64,000 nt of DNA from CAZSXU01 sp964610505 (lineage in GTDB: Bacteria; Arandabacterota; Arandabacteria; JAGLYR01): NCBI GenBank assembly GCA_964610505.1, contig CAZSXU010000002.1:186001-250000 (forward strand), given 5' to 3'. A program made the position numbers and the translations under genes. The notes under the pieces were generated by a model that did no database searches, was not told where the DNA came from, and was given only the letters and a program-made list of their open reading frames with translations. Shown here piece after piece: positions 42,070 through 51,021 of this stretch. Positions within the stretch are counted from its first letter, which is position 1. Each line of letters starts with the position of its first letter.

Positions 42070-43358
42070 TGTGTGGGCGTGGCCGCGTGCGGCGATCGAT
42101 CGGAATGATCGGAATGGTCAGTATTCTGGCCGGCGCGCGACCGGCGGGCGCCGCCGACCTGTGGTCGAGCGGCGCCGGGGATCGCTATCTGTCGGCCAAC
42201 CTGACACTGAAATCGACCTCGCTCCTGTCCCGGGCGCCGGAGGATACAACGCTGTTTCCGGAGAGGTGGAGCGCTTCGGCACTGACGCGCGGCCGGCTCA
42301 TTCTCCAGGGGCGTCCGGTGTCGTGGCTCAAGGCCGAGGCCGCATACGAGCAGCGGACCCGTCACATGTCTGAAGGATCGGGAGCGGGCGGGGGCAGCGG
42401 CGTTCTGTTCTCGGAGACGGATGCCGCCTACCGATTGGAGCCACTTGATGATTCGATACTCGGCGTGGGGGAAACCTATCGTTGGCGCCACGAACTGGAT
42501 CGGGCCTCCATAGCCCTGTCACTCGGGGGAGTGGATCTCAAGATCGGCCGGCAGGCGATCGGATGGGGACGGGGCCTGATGTTCAGCGCGGTCGACATAT
42601 TTGCTCCTTTTACTCCGTTGGAAGTGGACCGGGAGTGGCGCCGGGGGGTGGACGCCGTTCGGGGAACGCTGCCCTTGAGCGATTTGTTCTCCATGGATCT
42701 GGTCGCCGCGTTCGGGGAATCGGAAGAGACGTCGGCCTTCGCTCTGCGCGTCCACGGATATGTGGGCAGCCTGGATGGAGAGATCATTGTCGGGCGGCGC
42801 TACTCGGACACCTTCTACGCCGCCACGGCGTCGCTTCCGGTCTGGGACGCCGAGCTACACGGCGAAGTTGCGTTGTTCAACACTCCGGAGACGCTCCCGC
42901 ACGGCAACATCCTCGGAAGGGAGGACCTCGCCGCGAAGTCCGTGATCGGCGGTTCGTACAGCGTGGACGTGGGGATGGGTATTCTGGTGGCCGCGGAGCA
43001 CCACTTCTCGGGGTTTGGAGTGGGGGAGATCGGGGACCTGGAAACTCGCCTGGAGGATCCGGCGTTTCGCGATCGAGCTCTCCGCGGCGATACACAGATT
43101 ATGGGGCGCCACGCGGGCGTCCTCCAGGTGTCGTACGGCATCAGCACACTGTCACCGGGAACGCTCTCCTGGATCTTCAGTCCCACGGACGGTTCCGGAG
43201 TTCTCATTCCGTCGATCACATGGGCGGCGACCGACTGGTTCACCGTGGCCGCCAGCGCGTACGTCGCTCACGGCGCGGATCCGGAGGATGGGCGGCTTCG
43301 AAGCGAGTACGGGGCGACACCAACGAGCGGGCTGGTACAGATCAGTTTCTATTATTGA
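42069..43358 (+). CDS. Outer-membrane beta-barrel protein of the Lol-like cassette
   Basis: 429 residues. A signal peptide ends at AGA/AD (about 29). The rest is alternating amphipathic strands, with KIGRQAIGWGRGLMFSAVDIFAPF, and a C-terminal strand ending in aromatic SFYY. This resembles DUF1302-like barrels that accompany lipid transport modules. Translationally coupled to the ATPase (1-nt overlap). A role as an outer-membrane acceptor or pore of this pathway is inference. Confidence 0.75.
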   Translation: MCGRGRVRRSIGMIGMVSILAGARPAGAADLWSSGAGDRYLSANLTLKSTSLLSRAPEDTTLFPERWSASALTRGRLILQGRPVSWLKAEAAYEQRTRHMSEGSGAGGGSGVLFSETDAAYRLEPLDDSILGVGETYRWRHELDRASIALSLGGVDLKIGRQAIGWGRGLMFSAVDIFAPFTPLEVDREWRRGVDAVRGTLPLSDLFSMDLVAAFGESEETSAFALRVHGYVGSLDGEIIVGRRYSDTFYAATASLPVWDAELHGEVALFNTPETLPHGNILGREDLAAKSVIGGSYSVDVGMGILVAAEHHFSGFGVGEIGDLETRLEDPAFRDRALRGDTQIMGRHAGVLQVSYGISTLSPGTLSWIFSPTDGSGVLIPSITWAATDWFTVAASAYVAHGADPEDGRLRSEYGATPTSGLVQISFYY

Positions 43359-43376
43359 CCCCGTTCCTCTGCAATG

Positions 43377-43459
43377 GTAGGAGGGGAATCCTTTCCCCGG
43401 TGGACCGGACCGACCTGCGGTCCCGCCTGTCCACCTCGCCGAGGGGATTCGGCTCCTAC
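43377..43459. repeat. Large imperfect palindrome, REP-like element
   Basis: Left arm 43377-43405 (GTAGGAGGGGAATCC...) is an imperfect inverse of right arm 43429-43459 (...GGATTCGGCTCCTAC). The centre holds a perfect 6-bp hairpin, GGACCG-ACCTG-CGGTCC (43407-43423). It lies 18 nt after the beta-barrel stop and may also end that operon's transcript. A second perfect hairpin, CACGGCCG-CCCT-CGGCCGTG, follows at 43472-43491. Confidence 0.7.
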
Positions 43460-43514
43460 GATGTTGTGTAACACGGCCGCCCTCGGCCGTGAGCACGTGG
43501 CAGAAGGGAGACGG

Positions 43515-43955
43515 ATGACGAAACTCAATCTCCTCACTACCCTGGCGACCCTGATCGGCGTCGCCTGCGTCGTATGTCTTTTCTTCCTCGGGAGCCTCTT
43601 CGGGCGGGATCCGGTGACCATTGGGCTGCAGATCGTAGCCGCGGTCCTGATGCTCTGGGCCCGATGGGCGTTCAGAGGGCGGAGTTTCCACTTCATGGCG
43701 AGCCCGACGGGAGGGGGACTCGTGACGGCGGGACCCTACCGCTACATCCGCCATCCGATCTACGCCGCCGTGACCCTCTTCGTCTGGGCCGGCGTCCTGT
43801 ACGGTTTGTGGCTCCTGCCCCTGCTTCTGAGAGTGATAGGGACGGGCGCCATGCTCGTGCGCGTGTACTCCGAAGAACACCTCCTGCGTGCCGAGTATCC
43901 CGAGTATGAGGAGTATGCGAAGCGCACGAAGCGGATCATTCCTTTCGTGTTCTAG
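43515..43955 (+). CDS. Isoprenylcysteine carboxyl methyltransferase-like membrane protein
   Basis: 146 residues with about four membrane helices. GPYRYIRHPIYAAV and the C-terminal EEHLLRAEYPEYEEYAKRTKRIIP motif are typical of the ICMT/PEMT-type membrane methyltransferase superfamily. The substrate is unknown; bacterial members are not confined to prenylcysteine. ATG at 43515 has GGGAG upstream. Single gene between a palindromic repeat and a convergent gene. Confidence 0.8.
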   Translation: MTKLNLLTTLATLIGVACVVCLFFLGSLFGRDPVTIGLQIVAAVLMLWARWAFRGRSFHFMASPTGGGLVTAGPYRYIRHPIYAAVTLFVWAGVLYGLWLLPLLLRVIGTGAMLVRVYSEEHLLRAEYPEYEEYAKRTKRIIPFVF

Positions 43956-43994
43956 AGCTCGGCGGTAGGGCGGAACAGGCTATGCGTGCCCGCA

Positions 43995-44333
43995 CTACGC
44001 TTCGGACTCCTCCTCCATCTGCTCCTTCTCATCCACCTCCCCAAGACACTCCTGCCTCGTAGCGGCCTTGAAATGTCTCCTCGGATTCCCGCACGCGTAG
44101 CAGGTACAGATCTTCAGATTGTCGGCCCAGCGGCGCGCCCTCATCGTCCGGAACTCGTGCACATCCTCCCACGTCTCAAATCTGCGTGTCCGCCCTCCCG
44201 AGTCTCGCCAGAAACTTCTTGATCCCGGCACCGCAGAACACGTCGCCGCCTGTTTCCTCCAGGCCCGGCGAACCATGCGCCGCCGCTCCCGAATCCGCCG
44301 CGCCCTCCGGGGCTCCTTGAACCTCTCCATCAT
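43995..44333 (-). CDS. Conserved small basic protein with CxCxxCGNPRRH motif
   Basis: 112 residues, start at 44333 where GAGGAGG precedes the ATG; an ATG at 44363 has no ribosome-binding site. The N-terminal half is very Arg-rich. The C-terminal half contains RRWADNLKICTCYACGNPRRHF, a motif I have seen in small conserved hypothetical proteins of many phyla, probably metal-binding through three cysteines and a histidine. It ends in a Glu-rich tail. Function unknown. Downstream of the 44395 gene on the same strand (61 nt). Confidence 0.68.
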   Translation of the reverse strand: MMERFKEPRRARRIRERRRMVRRAWRKQAATCSAVPGSRSFWRDSGGRTRRFETWEDVHEFRTMRARRWADNLKICTCYACGNPRRHFKAATRQECLGEVDEKEQMEEESEA

Positions 44334-44394
44334 CCAATCCTCCTCCAGCGCAGGGGGGGACATGAACTCGTTTGTCCCCGCCCTGCGCGTCGCT

Positions 44395-45501
44395 TCACGG
44401 CGACTCTTGAGATGACGCCCCCAGTACGGTCGGGAGCTCGATCCCCGATATGGTCTTGTTACGGACGTCCAGCCTCAGCTCCCCACCCGAGGGGTGAGAG
44501 AGTATCAGATTGCCATTTGGAGGCTGAGTGCCGCCCGTCTTCTTCAATCCGCTCCCGTTGATAAACTCAACCCGCGTCTCGCTTTTCCGTTGACAGATCG
44601 TGCATATCGACAGCGCCGCCGGGAGCCAGCGTTCCTCGGGCAGCTGCTCCCTGGCGATCTGAACCAGCCAATGCGGATCGTACGGTTCCCAGTCGACCGT
44701 CCTCAGCTTGCGGACGCGCTCCATGAGTTCATCCAGGCTCGGAGCCTGTTCCGGTGCGGCGCGGAGTTCCATCTCGCGCATGAGCGCGTTCTCGAAGTCG
44801 GCGAAGACTCCCTGATACTCTTCAGGCAGATGTGTCCAATCCGACTCCCAGAGGTCCGTGTGCCCCTGGAAAAACGCAATCGCCTGGCCGTAGTGGCTGA
44901 GCGTCTGTGCCTCCGGGGTCCGCAACACGGTCAACAGCCCCTTGAGCGCGACCCTGAGATACTCCAGATTCGTGGGCCGACGAGCCACCTCACGATAGAT
45001 CCGGTAGAACCACTTCCTGAGGTTGGGCCGCATGTTCTGCTTCTCATAGACGTCGTTGAAGCTCGCCTCGCTGGCACAGCCCTTAGCCGGAAACTTGGAT
45101 ACCGCCTCGCTCAGCTGCCGGATGACGGGCGGCAGATATGTCTGGTCCATAAGCAACCGTGCGATCACGCTGTTCTCCTCTGACGCGTCGACGGTTCGGC
45201 ACTCGACGAGGATGTGACCGAGATCGTCGACGCTCACAGCGATCCCGTACGGCTGCACGCAGAGGAGCGGCTGGCCCTCCAGCACGTCGTAGAGATGCGT
45301 CAGACGAGTATGGAATCGACCGATCTCCTGAGCCGTCACATGGCTCTCGATCTCCATACGGAACTCGCCGACCACCACCTCGAGCACTGCCTCCAGCAGG
45401 TTGACGTGCCCCGGCGACTTGCTCTTCGGGTACACCCGTTTGAGGAGATCGATCCGGACGAATGCTCTGCCATGAACTTTGAACTCAATCACGCGTGCCA
45501 T
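44395..45501 (-). CDS. Hypothetical protein with WapI-immunity-like N-terminal domain
   Basis: 368 residues, no signal peptide. Residues about 40-135 resemble the WapI-type immunity fold pattern: a beta strand with EIES, then EIGRFHTRLTHLYDVLEGQP, strands, and MDQTYLPPVIRQLSEAV. About 150-250 is helical (LRKWFYRIYREVARRP). The C-terminal part contains CTICQ and a beta-rich tail. No toxin gene is adjacent. The domain assignment is weak and the function unknown. Confidence 0.5.
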   Translation of the reverse strand: MARVIEFKVHGRAFVRIDLLKRVYPKSKSPGHVNLLEAVLEVVVGEFRMEIESHVTAQEIGRFHTRLTHLYDVLEGQPLLCVQPYGIAVSVDDLGHILVECRTVDASEENSVIARLLMDQTYLPPVIRQLSEAVSKFPAKGCASEASFNDVYEKQNMRPNLRKWFYRIYREVARRPTNLEYLRVALKGLLTVLRTPEAQTLSHYGQAIAFFQGHTDLWESDWTHLPEEYQGVFADFENALMREMELRAAPEQAPSLDELMERVRKLRTVDWEPYDPHWLVQIAREQLPEERWLPAALSICTICQRKSETRVEFINGSGLKKTGGTQPPNGNLILSHPSGGELRLDVRNKTISGIELPTVLGASSQESP

Positions 45502-45537
45502 TTGAAGTACCTCGGTCCGGCGTCAACGTGAAATGCA

Positions 45538-45567
45538 AGCCACAGATTGCACAGATTTCACGGATGG
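45538..45567 (+). repeat. Dispersed CACAGATT-type repeat copy
   Basis: Contains CCACAGATTGCACAGATT followed by TCACGGATGG, the fullest copy of the family. The surrounding 45502-46131 gap (630 nt) has no gene I can support. Apart from this repeat it holds only a 7-bp hairpin, CCCGACG/CGTCGGG, at 46022-46040. Confidence 0.75.
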
Positions 45568-46131
45568 AAATGGACCCCATCCGCCAGCGTGCGAACATAC
45601 CCCGCGCACAGTACTCCTACATTCTTGTTCTGGGATCGACTCAGACTAAGTAGGGATACCCGGAGGCCCTGCTTGTGAAAGTCGCCACACCGGGCAGACC
45701 GATCCCATCAGGATTCCCGAGACCCGATTGCGTCTGCAACCGGCCCTCGATCCCTATGGAGTTGGCTATCTGTTCCGACATGACACACACTCCACGTGCA
45801 GGTTGCGGATTGAAGGGGACCGTCACGATGTTGACTGTACCCTCGATCCGGCATTTGTAGATGGATCTCCCTCATCGGAAGATGTGAGGGACATGTTTAG
45901 CAGATTGGGCGTGGGCCGGCAACAAAAAAACGTACGGTGGCGAAGAAAGTGACCGACCCCATCCGGGACTACGGAGCGCCGGAAATCCGACACCTGGAAC
46001 CGGAGAAATGACATGCTCCGCCCCGACGGGGTTCGTCGGGCTGCCCCGGAAGTCCCGCCCGCGCGGTCCCCTTTTTGCCGTGCGGCCTCGCCGGCGTTCT
46101 GCTAGGATCGGAACTCGGAGGAGTGACGCCC

Positions 46132-47514
46132 ATGAACAGGATTCTCGTCGCCACTCTCATCGTGTGTCTCGGGGTCACGTCCCCGGCGGCCGCGCGTACG
46201 CTCGAGGACATGCTCGACGAGGCGGACGCGCTGTACCGGGAAGCGCGGTATTACGAGGCGCTGGATGTGGCGCTTGATGCCGTCGAGTGGTTCTCTGGGA
46301 GCCCGGACGCCCACGCTCTCATGGGACGGATTCTTTTCAAGATCGCCCGGTTCGAAGAGGCCCGCGAACGTTTCGACGAGGCTCTCACCATCGACCCCAA
46401 CCACTTCTGGGCCCGCTACGGTCTGGGGCTCTACTACCTCGCCAGGGGCAATCCGGAAGCCGCCGTCGATGAATTGGGTGCCGCGCGCGATCTCTGGCCG
46501 GATAACGAGCTGCCCTGCCTGATGCTGGCCCGGGCCAACGAAGAGATGGACGGCTGGGGCGAGGCCTACGGATGGATGGGTGAGGCCGTCGGGATCATCG
46601 AAGCCCGGGAGGGAATCGCCCCGGCATCCCTCGAACTGGAGATGGATCGGTTGGACTTCCTGGCCGGACGGGACCCGTATCGGGTGTCGGCCGCCTTCGA
46701 TCGGACCACGGTGCCCCTGGAAGAGGATCTTCCGGTTGTCCGGGTTCGATTGGGTGTGGGAGTCGAAGGGCGGTTTTTGCTGGACACGGCCGCTGCGCGC
46801 GGTCTCGTTGCGCACCCGGCCGTTGTGGAGGGCGCCGCCGGCGAGTGGATTCTCACGCTCGAAGGCCGGAGGCGGGAGGGCCGATCCCGGGATGAACTCC
46901 ATCTTCTGCCGGAGATCTCAATCGGCGACCTGAGAATGTATGACGTTCCATGCCTGGTGACGGAGCACGTGTTTCCCGGTGTGGACGGGATCATCGGACT
47001 TCCGTTCATGAAGCGGTTTGTCTGGATCTTCGATTTCGGGGCCCGCCAGGTGACCCTCCTGGATCCTGCTCGAGATCCGGCATGGGCGTATCGCTACAGC
47101 CGGGGGGAAGTGACGTCCAGGATGTACACGGGCGGACCGCTGATGATCCCCGTACACCTTTACGAAGACCGGCCCGCCGTGGTGGTCCTGGACAGCGCTT
47201 CGAGCGCGGCGTCGCTGGATCACGAGTTCTTTGAGCGGGACGTCATGGGGATGATTCCGCTGGACCGGATTCGAGACCTCCGCTACGAGGAGAACCCGCA
47301 CGGGGCGATGGCGCTGCTTGTCTTCGATCTGCCCTCGGTGAGCGTCGACGATCGCGTGGTCTTGGAGGATCTCAGCGTCAAGACCTTTTCGCTGGAGGAT
47401 TCGCGCCGGTGGGCCGGCGTGGCGGCACCCGGGCTTCTTGGAATGTCGTTGTTCCAGGACTGGATTATCGATCTGGATTTCAGCGAAGGGCGAATGACGC
47501 TGCGGAAGGATTGA
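46132..47514 (+). CDS. TPR protein with two retropepsin-like aspartyl protease domains
   Basis: 460 residues. A signal peptide runs to about residue 21 and TPR helices span about 25-165. Two pepsin-like half-domains follow: the first with FLLDTAAARG (D218) and GIIGLPFMKRFVWIFDF, the second with VVLDSASSA (D354) and GLLGMSLFQDWIIDLDF. The usual D-T/S-G triplet is D-T-A and D-S-A, so the glycine is changed in both. GGAGGAG precedes the ATG. Probably periplasmic. Activity is uncertain because of the Gly-to-Ala change. Confidence 0.75.
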   Translation: MNRILVATLIVCLGVTSPAAARTLEDMLDEADALYREARYYEALDVALDAVEWFSGSPDAHALMGRILFKIARFEEARERFDEALTIDPNHFWARYGLGLYYLARGNPEAAVDELGAARDLWPDNELPCLMLARANEEMDGWGEAYGWMGEAVGIIEAREGIAPASLELEMDRLDFLAGRDPYRVSAAFDRTTVPLEEDLPVVRVRLGVGVEGRFLLDTAAARGLVAHPAVVEGAAGEWILTLEGRRREGRSRDELHLLPEISIGDLRMYDVPCLVTEHVFPGVDGIIGLPFMKRFVWIFDFGARQVTLLDPARDPAWAYRYSRGEVTSRMYTGGPLMIPVHLYEDRPAVVVLDSASSAASLDHEFFERDVMGMIPLDRIRDLRYEENPHGAMALLVFDLPSVSVDDRVVLEDLSVKTFSLEDSRRWAGVAAPGLLGMSLFQDWIIDLDFSEGRMTLRKD

Positions 47515-47562
47515 ACGCCGTCCGGATGAGAGTCGGAGGGGAAGGTACAAGTTCAAAGGCGA

Positions 47563-47656
47563 GCCACAGATTGCACAGATGTTTGGGAGGCGAACAAGAT
47601 CAAGAGCCAGCCACAGATTGCACAGATTCTTGGGAGGTGAACAAGGTCACGAGCCT
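47563..47656. repeat. Two tandem 47-bp repeats containing the CACAGATT motif
   Basis: 47563-47609 and 47610-47656 are the same 47-bp unit with about seven differences. Each begins GCCACAGATTGCACAGAT and continues with TTGGGAGG and GAACAAG. The block lies between the aspartyl-protease gene and the cupin gene. Confidence 0.8.
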
Positions 47657-47718
47657 TCCGCAGATGTGCCGGCCCGATGGCATGGCACCGGGGTTTGGGA
47701 GAATCCGGGAGTAATTAA

Positions 47719-47748
47719 TTGGTGTTTTGGGGGGGCACGGGTTAGCAT
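47719..47748 (+). promoter_or_regulatory. Candidate promoter for the cupin gene
   Basis: TTGGTG at 47719-47724, 18-nt spacer, TAGCAT at 47743-47748, 45 nt before the cupin ATG. The -35 is poor; the -10 matches the local TAGNNT pattern. Confidence 0.4.
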
Positions 47749-47792
47749 GCATTCGGGGTGCTCAACGGGAACGCGGAAATAGGGAGGGGCAA

Positions 47793-48164
47793 ATGCGACG
47801 GAAGAAACCGACGCCGGGCAAGGTGGTTCTCACGCCGAACGGGAAGGGCCGGGTGTACGATAAGATGCCGGGATTCCGGTTCGAGTGGCTCCTGGAAACC
47901 AACCATTTCGAGATGCTGCTCGTTACGGTCGACGGCAGGGCAGAGACCGGCACGATGGTTCACGAAGGGGAAGAGGGCCACTATGTGCTTCAGGGAGAGC
48001 TCCAGATTTCCGTCGGGCGCGAGACACACCATCTCAAGACGGGCGATTCCTTTTGGCACGAGAGTTCCCGGGTCCACCGCTGGCAGAACCCTACGGACAG
48101 CGTGACCCGAGTGGTGTCCATCGCGTTCCCGCGAACCTCGGTTTCGAAGATGCTGGCGGACTAG
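47793..48164 (+). CDS. Cupin-domain protein
   Basis: 123 residues, a single cupin barrel with HEGEEGHYVLQGELQISVGRETHHLKTGDSFWHESSRVHRWQN. The histidines and glutamate of the metal-binding motif (HxGEEGHY and later H) are present. Similar stand-alone cupins bind small ligands or act as isomerases or dioxygenases; the substrate is not predictable. GGGAGGGG precedes the ATG. Confidence 0.85.
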   Translation: MRRKKPTPGKVVLTPNGKGRVYDKMPGFRFEWLLETNHFEMLLVTVDGRAETGTMVHEGEEGHYVLQGELQISVGRETHHLKTGDSFWHESSRVHRWQNPTDSVTRVVSIAFPRTSVSKMLAD

Positions 48165-48258
48165 CACAGAGCGGAGAAGCAGAGAAGCGGTTCCGGAAAG
48201 GGCATCGACCAAAAGACGATCGACGGTTGGCTGCGAACGAGTTCTCCGAGAGACGCTC

Positions 48259-49740
48259 ATGAAAATCCTCCTGATTGATCCGCCATACAATGTCTTCACG
48301 GGATATGCGACGCGATACTTCCCCATGGGGTTGTGTTCCGTGGCGGCCGCTCTCCGGAGCGCGGGTCACGACGTCGGAGTCCTCCACGTGGATGCGATGG
48401 AGGGCGGGAACGATCTGGACTTCAGTGACGAGTACCACAGGCTCGAGACCTACCTGAGAGGGATTCAGGATCATGCCCACGCGATCTGGTCCCGAATCGA
48501 GGGGGTCCTTCGCGAGGTCCGCCCGAACCTGATCGGTCTCACCTCGATGACCATGACCTTCGGATCCACCGTTCGAACGGCCGAGCTCGCGAAGCGGCTG
48601 CTTCCGGACGTTCCGGTGATTGTCGGAGGAGCGCATGCCAAGGACTGGCCCGCGATGACGCTGGCCAGCGCCGCCGTCGACTACTGTCTGGGGGGGGAGG
48701 CGGAGGAGACGGTGCTTGCCTTGATTTCGGCGCTTGAGAATGGAGCGACTCGCCTTGAGAGCATTCCGGGGCTCGGGTACCGGGTCGACGGCAAGGCGGT
48801 TCTGAATCCCGCAGGGCGTCCGCCCAAGGACCTCGATCGGTTTGCGGATCCGGCCCGGGACCTGCTCCTCCATGGGGCCCGGTACACGTCGGAGGACATG
48901 GGCGCGATCATGACCTCGCGGGGATGCGCGTTCCGGTGTGCCTTCTGCTCGCATGAACGCGTCGTCAGGTTCCGGTCCGTCGACGGCGTGATTCAAGAGA
49001 TTCGGCGCGTGATGGATGCCTACGGGACCCGGCAGTTCGCTTTCAAGGACGATTCCTTCAGCCTGAGCCGCCGGCGGACGGTCGAGTTGTGCCGCCGGCT
49101 GATTCGGGAGAACCTCGGGATCAACTGGGACTGCACCACGCGAGTGAATCTTCTGGATCCGGAACTGGTGGATCTCATGATGAGTGCGGGGTGCAACACG
49201 GTCAAACTGGGCGTGGAGACGGGCAGCCCCAGGATCATGAACGCGATCAACAAGGGTGTCAGCCTGGACGAGGTGCGCAGGGCAGCGGATCTGCTGAACG
49301 ACCGGGGGCTCTTCTGGAGCGCCTATTTCATCTACGGTCTCCCGCAGGAAACCGAAGAGGATTTGGCCGCCACGCGGGAATTCCTCAAGGAGCTGAATCC
49401 CCCCTACGCCGGTCTGGGGCTCTATGCCCCGTATCCCAACACGAAGCTCTGGGACGTCGGTGTGGAGATGGGGATCGTCGATCCCGGCGTTTCTCTCGAT
49501 CACTTCTTCACTACGAATCCTAAGGATTATTTCTTGAGGGATCCGCGCCGGCGTGTGAGAGCAATCGAGCCGGAGACGTTCCGGGGCCTGGCCGATCGGC
49601 TGATGGAGGATGTCCACCGGCACAACACACGGCCGGCGGGGCTCTGGAGGCGAGCCTGGGCGAGGCGAAACGCGTATGTCAAGGACCCGCGCCTGTTCTG
49701 GAGTGATTGCCGCAAAGTCGTCAGTTGGATCTCGAGGTAA
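48259..49740 (+). CDS. B12-binding-domain radical SAM protein
   Basis: 493 residues. An N-terminal cobalamin-binding-like domain is at about 1-150 (KILLIDPPYNVFTGYATRYFP). The radical SAM core has C223, C227 and C230 (SRGCAFRCAFC). GVETGSPRIMNAINKG and FIYGLPQETEEDL are typical. Such enzymes catalyse methylations and rearrangements, often on lipids, hopanoids or glycans. It lies 27 nt upstream of a glycosyltransferase and a sugar epimerase, which suggests envelope polysaccharide or lipid modification. Confidence 0.88.
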   Translation: MKILLIDPPYNVFTGYATRYFPMGLCSVAAALRSAGHDVGVLHVDAMEGGNDLDFSDEYHRLETYLRGIQDHAHAIWSRIEGVLREVRPNLIGLTSMTMTFGSTVRTAELAKRLLPDVPVIVGGAHAKDWPAMTLASAAVDYCLGGEAEETVLALISALENGATRLESIPGLGYRVDGKAVLNPAGRPPKDLDRFADPARDLLLHGARYTSEDMGAIMTSRGCAFRCAFCSHERVVRFRSVDGVIQEIRRVMDAYGTRQFAFKDDSFSLSRRRTVELCRRLIRENLGINWDCTTRVNLLDPELVDLMMSAGCNTVKLGVETGSPRIMNAINKGVSLDEVRRAADLLNDRGLFWSAYFIYGLPQETEEDLAATREFLKELNPPYAGLGLYAPYPNTKLWDVGVEMGIVDPGVSLDHFFTTNPKDYFLRDPRRRVRAIEPETFRGLADRLMEDVHRHNTRPAGLWRRAWARRNAYVKDPRLFWSDCRKVVSWISR

Positions 49741-49767
49741 TCTTCCCTGTGGAGGGACAAGGCCGGT

Positions 49768-51021
49768 ATGCCCAGCGTTCTCCTCATCGTTGATGTGTTC
49801 CATCCCGATCCGGGTGTGACCGCAAGGCACTACACCGAATTCGCCCAATCGCTCCAAGATCGCGGGTGGGATGTTTCGGTGCTGAGTACGGATCGGTCCC
49901 ATCGGAATCCGGCGGATCGATATGGGGCCGAAGAGACCTGGAATGGGATTCGCATTCAACGGACCGCGCGGCTCGGCCTGAACATCGACAGACCGCTGCA
50001 TCGGCTGCTGGTGGCGGGGGTCACACTGTCCCGCTGGGTGCGCCAGGCGTCGAAGATGCGCAGCGTCGATGTCGCTGTGATTGGTTCAAATCCGCCTTTC
50101 GCCGCGGCCCTGGGGCCGGTACTGAGAAAAAGGTGGCCCGGGACGAAGCTGGTGCACTGGTGTTTCGACGTTTACCCGGACGCCATCCAGGCCGAGGGAT
50201 TCTCTCCGTTGTTCAACCCGCTGCTGGAACAGGTCGGACGCCGGATGCGGGCGTCGTACGATGCGTTTGACCTGATCGTCGATCTCGGACCGAGAATGAG
50301 AAAGCGGCTTGCGGCGAGAAGGGCGGTGGTGAGGCGGGCGACCCTGGCCCCCTGGGCCTTTGTGGAGCCGGACGATGTGGTGTCCGCGAAACCGGGGCCC
50401 AGGCGGGAGCTCTTCGGGGACGCGAAGCTTGGCGTCTTGTACTCCGGCACGCTGGGCCGGGCTCATTCGGTCGACAATCTGCTCGGTCTCGCACGGGCCT
50501 GCCGGACAGCCGGCGCTGATGTCGGGTTTGCGTTTTCCTGCCGCGATGGACGCAGGAGCACACTCGGGAAGGCACTGACGGCAGAGGATCGGAACATCCG
50601 TCTGGTGGACTTCGCCCCCGAGGCGGGGCTCGAGGACCGCCTCAACAGTGCGGATCTCCACATGATGAGCCTCAAGGCGGCGTGGTCGGGCATATCGGTG
50701 CCCTCCAAGTTCTTCGGGTCCCTCGCCGTGGGCCGGCCGGTTCTGTACGACGGCCCGGCGGATTCGGACATTGCCCGGTTGATTCTGGAGAAGGATGTTG
50801 GTACTCTGTTGTCCAAGGAGAGCATTGACCGTGTCTCGAAACGACTGGTAGACTTGAGCGCCGACGGGGCTGCTCTCAGGACGTGGCAGGCCCGGGCATA
50901 TGAGACGTATCAAAGCGAGTTCCGGCGAGATCTGATCATGGATCGATGGGACGGGGAACTTCGATCACTGCTGCTCGCTTCACGGGGAACGGGTGAGGGA
51001 TCGATCCTGGAGGGGCAATGA
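49768..51021 (+). CDS. Family 4-type glycosyltransferase
   Basis: 417 residues, GT-B fold. The N-terminus SVLLIVDVFHPDPGVTARHYTEFAQSLQDRGWDVSVLS is typical of WbuB-like transferases, and the C-terminal VLYSGTLGRAHSVDNLLGLA segment is the donor-binding beta strand. It would transfer a nucleotide-activated sugar to a surface glycan precursor in the cytoplasm. Overlaps the downstream epimerase by 4 nt (ATGA). Confidence 0.88.
   Translation: MPSVLLIVDVFHPDPGVTARHYTEFAQSLQDRGWDVSVLSTDRSHRNPADRYGAEETWNGIRIQRTARLGLNIDRPLHRLLVAGVTLSRWVRQASKMRSVDVAVIGSNPPFAAALGPVLRKRWPGTKLVHWCFDVYPDAIQAEGFSPLFNPLLEQVGRRMRASYDAFDLIVDLGPRMRKRLAARRAVVRRATLAPWAFVEPDDVVSAKPGPRRELFGDAKLGVLYSGTLGRAHSVDNLLGLARACRTAGADVGFAFSCRDGRRSTLGKALTAEDRNIRLVDFAPEAGLEDRLNSADLHMMSLKAAWSGISVPSKFFGSLAVGRPVLYDGPADSDIARLILEKDVGTLLSKESIDRVSKRLVDLSADGAALRTWQARAYETYQSEFRRDLIMDRWDGELRSLLLASRGTGEGSILEGQ

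Noticed and set aside
45641..46014. Small frames of about 60 codons on both strands in the 630-nt gap
   Set aside because: No ribosome-binding site, mutual overlap, no conserved motif.
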